The position numbers were made by a program, and so were the translations under genes. A stretch of DNA of 64,000 nucleotides from Pseudomonas sp. dw_612 (GTDB taxonomy: Bacteria > Pseudomonadota > Gammaproteobacteria > Pseudomonadales > Pseudomonadaceae). Under the pieces are notes generated by a model, which worked only from the letters and a program-made list of their open reading frames with translations, did not search any database and had not been told where the DNA came from. Positions 62,801 through 64,000 of this stretch are shown piece by piece. The stretch's first letter is position 1. Every line of letters begins with the position of its first letter. Where the stretch lies: positions 47,225 through 111,224 of the forward strand of contig NZ_JAAVVC010000025.1 in assembly GCF_018449725.1 (NCBI RefSeq). Direction: 5' to 3'.

Positions 62801-64000
62801 CCCGAATGGCAAAGTTGATCGCAAGGCGTTGCCACTGCCTGATTTGAGCCAGTCGCAGCGCCCGTTCATCGCCCCCGTGACGCCGCTGGAAAACGCCCTG
62901 GCCGAACTCTGGCAGGAAGCGTTGCAGGTCAAACGGGTGAGCCTGGACGACAACTTTTTCGAACTGGGCGGCCACTCGATCCTGGCGATTCAATTCATCT
63001 CGACCCTGCATGCCCGCCTCGGGATAAAACTGGCGTTGCAACAGATGCTGGCGTACCCCACGGTCGAAGTACTGGCCCGGTTCATCGCCCTGGAGCATCA
63101 GCAAAACGCGCAATCCGTGGTCGCGCTGAATGCCTCGACGGCTTCCGGTCCCGGGCTGTTCTGCCTGCACCCCAGCGGTGGCATCGTGTTTTGCTATCAG
63201 CCACTGGCGAAGAAACTCGCGCCCCACGCCAAAACCTTTGGCGTGATGCACAAAGGATTTGCCGACAAGGCCTCCAGCGCTCAGACCTGGGCCGAGATGG
63301 TCACCGATTACACCGCGCAGATTGTCGAGCAGCAGCCGCACGGGCCTTATCGGCTGATGGGATGGTCGTTGGGCGGTGCCATCGCCATGGACATCGCCGC
63401 CCAGCTCGAGCAGCAAGGCCACGAGGTGAGTTTCCTGGGGCTGGTCGACACCAACCTGCCGGAACGCGACCTGCCCGCCGACCTGCCGCGCAAGCCGTTG
63501 GAAGAAGACAACCCGAACCACCTCAGCGCGGAAAACGAACTGATGGCGGCGCTCGAGGTGTTCACCCTGATGTTCGCGCACCTGGAACCGGCGGCGGCGA
63601 GTTTCATCGCGCAAAACCCGACGGCCGACCTCAAAGCCTTCTACCGCTGGGCCAGCGAACAGACGGCGACCGGGGAACAGGAAATGATCGCGACCCTGGA
63701 CGGCATCAAGCAGGAGATCATGAACGCGCAAGCCTTTGCGATAAATGAGCGTCTGGTGGCAGCGTTCGAAGAGTTCTCGCTGCCACGGCTCAACGTCCAA
63801 GTCAGTTGCTGGTGGTCGCTGTCGCACAAAACCCTGGAACACGTGCTGTTTGCGGAACAACTGCTCAAGGCCCACAACGTGACCGGCCAATTGCACACCT
63901 CGATCCACACCCCGCTGCCGCACCGCAGCATGATCTACGCCGAGTCGCTGCTGGAATCGTTTACCGACGTGCTCCTTGGTGGCCAGAGCAAAGACAAACA
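59874..64000 (+). CDS. pvdD: non-ribosomal peptide synthetase, single C-A-T-TE module (pyoverdine, terminal), 3' end beyond the window
   Basis: The frame runs 1375 codons to the window edge. A condensation domain (about 35-460) starts LSFAQQRLWFVQQLAP, with active-site motif HHIVSDA (His165-Ala171). An adenylation domain (about 480-990) has YTSGSTGKPKG and YGPTETT. Its ten-residue code reads D691, I692, L695, Q734, L758, G760, L782, I790, W791, K980, the known glycine code. A carrier domain has FFELGGHSILA with Ser1035, and a thioesterase has MGWSLGGAIA with Ser1165. It loads the last residue and releases the peptide. The gene follows pvdE by 136 bases without a PvdS box. The symbol is given by position and by the terminal thioesterase. 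Confidence 0.8.
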   Translation, partial: MNDMIDDDLLALLLADAGDQPQGISARTQNTPAPLSFAQQRLWFVQQLAPDNCAYNLPRVMRITGALQAQRLEIALNRVLDRHDILRTAFREIDGVAMQVVDAQARLVLGQEDLCALADDERARQIAQRIESQAGMPFDLRQAPLMRATVLKVGADEHLLLMNMHHIVSDAWSNAILMQDLNRAFAQASDTGAPPLPRPPIQYADYAAWQRDDYLHSATCADSADYWQNYLGTPLPTLDLPVDFPRSAQQRHLAGKHEFELPASLSTSLNRFCQQQGLTPFVVALGAWQLLLSRYSGQRDFTVGVPNATRNRSETQGLVGFFVSSQVYRVRLDPMLSCSDFLQRLRRESLAALDHADYPLELSFDALHLQASAQANPLFQVLFNWRTDSGEPASIDLDGLALEFLDAGSGQAKFEVSLDVAYSQHGIVASLEYSRDLYSPETIERLARHWQNLLQGIVEDCSQRIGELPLLDSGEQSVLLQDWHRVVEHSAQAPCVQQRIAAQAEQTPDAVALIVGEHSLTYAQLDARANQLAHKLIEAGVGPDRLVGIAVERSVEMNVGLLAILKAGGAYVPLDPAYPEDRLAYMIEDSGLELLLTQSHLQARLPIPAGLNTLLLDQPSEWLAAYPQTCPTVALSGEHLAYVIYTSGSTGKPKGVMVRHSALCNFVESMVHQPGLNAQDRMLSLTTFSFDIFGLEIYGPLLAGARVVLTGKDVHQDPQAVLELIERHGVSVLQATPSTWRMLLDHEQASILTGRTFLCGGEALPQELAERMLALSPKVWNLYGPTETTIWSALHPLTPENAKPYLGKPIDNTALYILGSDLELNPIGAPGELLIGGDGLARGYFERPSLTAERFVPDPFSFSGERLYRTGDLTRYRAEGVIEYIGRIDHQVKIRGFRIELGEIEARLLALDSVRETVVVAQDGPTGPQLVGYVVTAATCEDEAALRAELKACLKAELPEYMVPAHLLFLTQLPLTPNGKVDRKALPLPDLSQSQRPFIAPVTPLENALAELWQEALQVKRVSLDDNFFELGGHSILAIQFISTLHARLGIKLALQQMLAYPTVEVLARFIALEHQQNAQSVVALNASTASGPGLFCLHPSGGIVFCYQPLAKKLAPHAKTFGVMHKGFADKASSAQTWAEMVTDYTAQIVEQQPHGPYRLMGWSLGGAIAMDIAAQLEQQGHEVSFLGLVDTNLPERDLPADLPRKPLEEDNPNHLSAENELMAALEVFTLMFAHLEPAAASFIAQNPTADLKAFYRWASEQTATGEQEMIATLDGIKQEIMNAQAFAINERLVAAFEEFSLPRLNVQVSCWWSLSHKTLEHVLFAEQLLKAHNVTGQLHTSIHTPLPHRSMIYAESLLESFTDVLLGGQSKDK

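Noticed and set aside
61731..63923. A 730-codon open frame on the minus strand opposite the NRPS.
   Set aside because: It is low-complexity in His, Gln, Arg and Val and lies opposite conserved A, T and TE domains.

Overview
The window looks like chromosomal DNA of a fluorescent Pseudomonas, most likely the P. fluorescens group. It carries a large part of a pyoverdine locus (fpvI, pvdA, pvdRT-opmQ, pvdP, pvdMNO, pvdE and the start of an NRPS). G+C is high, and many gaps hold Pseudomonas REP palindromes, mostly the GTGGGAGC...GCTCGCGA type. No rRNA, tRNA, CRISPR array, insertion sequence or prophage was seen.

Region 1 (1-9.2 kb) is metabolic: the tail of a GNAT acetyltransferase, an Asp-nucleophile alpha/beta hydrolase, a codB-codA pair, an AraC regulator beside a DapF-fold protein, a small unknown protein, a secreted maltotetraose-forming type amylase and an MFS carrier. 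The CodA homologue has Ser where E. coli CodA has the discriminating Asp314, which points towards 5-methylcytosine deamination. The DapF-fold protein has Ser at both catalytic Cys positions.

Region 2 (9.3-17.1 kb) holds a fecA-fecR-fecI iron-citrate type signalling system. It is followed by a compact three-gene, A+T-richer operon: an alpha/beta hydrolase, a caspase-fold peptidase with its His/Cys dyad, and an unknown protein. All joints are ATGA overlaps. This operon is the best candidate in the window for an undescribed, possibly defence-like, system.

Region 3 (17.4-25.2 kb) is a probable quaternary-amine catabolic cluster: a Rieske oxygenase, a choline-dehydrogenase-like GMC oxidoreductase, a GATase1-AraC regulator, a class II aldolase, an aldehyde dehydrogenase and an orphan choline/betaine binding protein.

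Region 4 (25.4-44.6 kb) contains an EmrAB-type efflux pair, an AhpD-like protein, a second ECF sigma/FecR/TonB-receptor set, a cyclic-nucleotide-binding MscS channel, a pirin, a thioesterase, an aldo/keto reductase, a BvgS-like phosphorelay with a degenerate receiver protein, and MgtA.

Region 5 (45.1-64 kb) is the pyoverdine locus. PvdA makes N5-hydroxyornithine. PvdE exports the precursor to the periplasm, where PvdM, PvdN, PvdO and PvdP mature it. PvdRT-OpmQ recycles and secretes pyoverdine. Five TAAAT-N16-CGT boxes, all with exactly 16-base spacing, sit before pvdA, pvdR, pvdP, pvdM and pvdE and imply a PvdS regulon. The window ends inside a single-module C-A-T-TE synthetase whose adenylation code reads as glycine. 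fpvR, pvdF and fpvA are absent from the places they occupy in P. aeruginosa.
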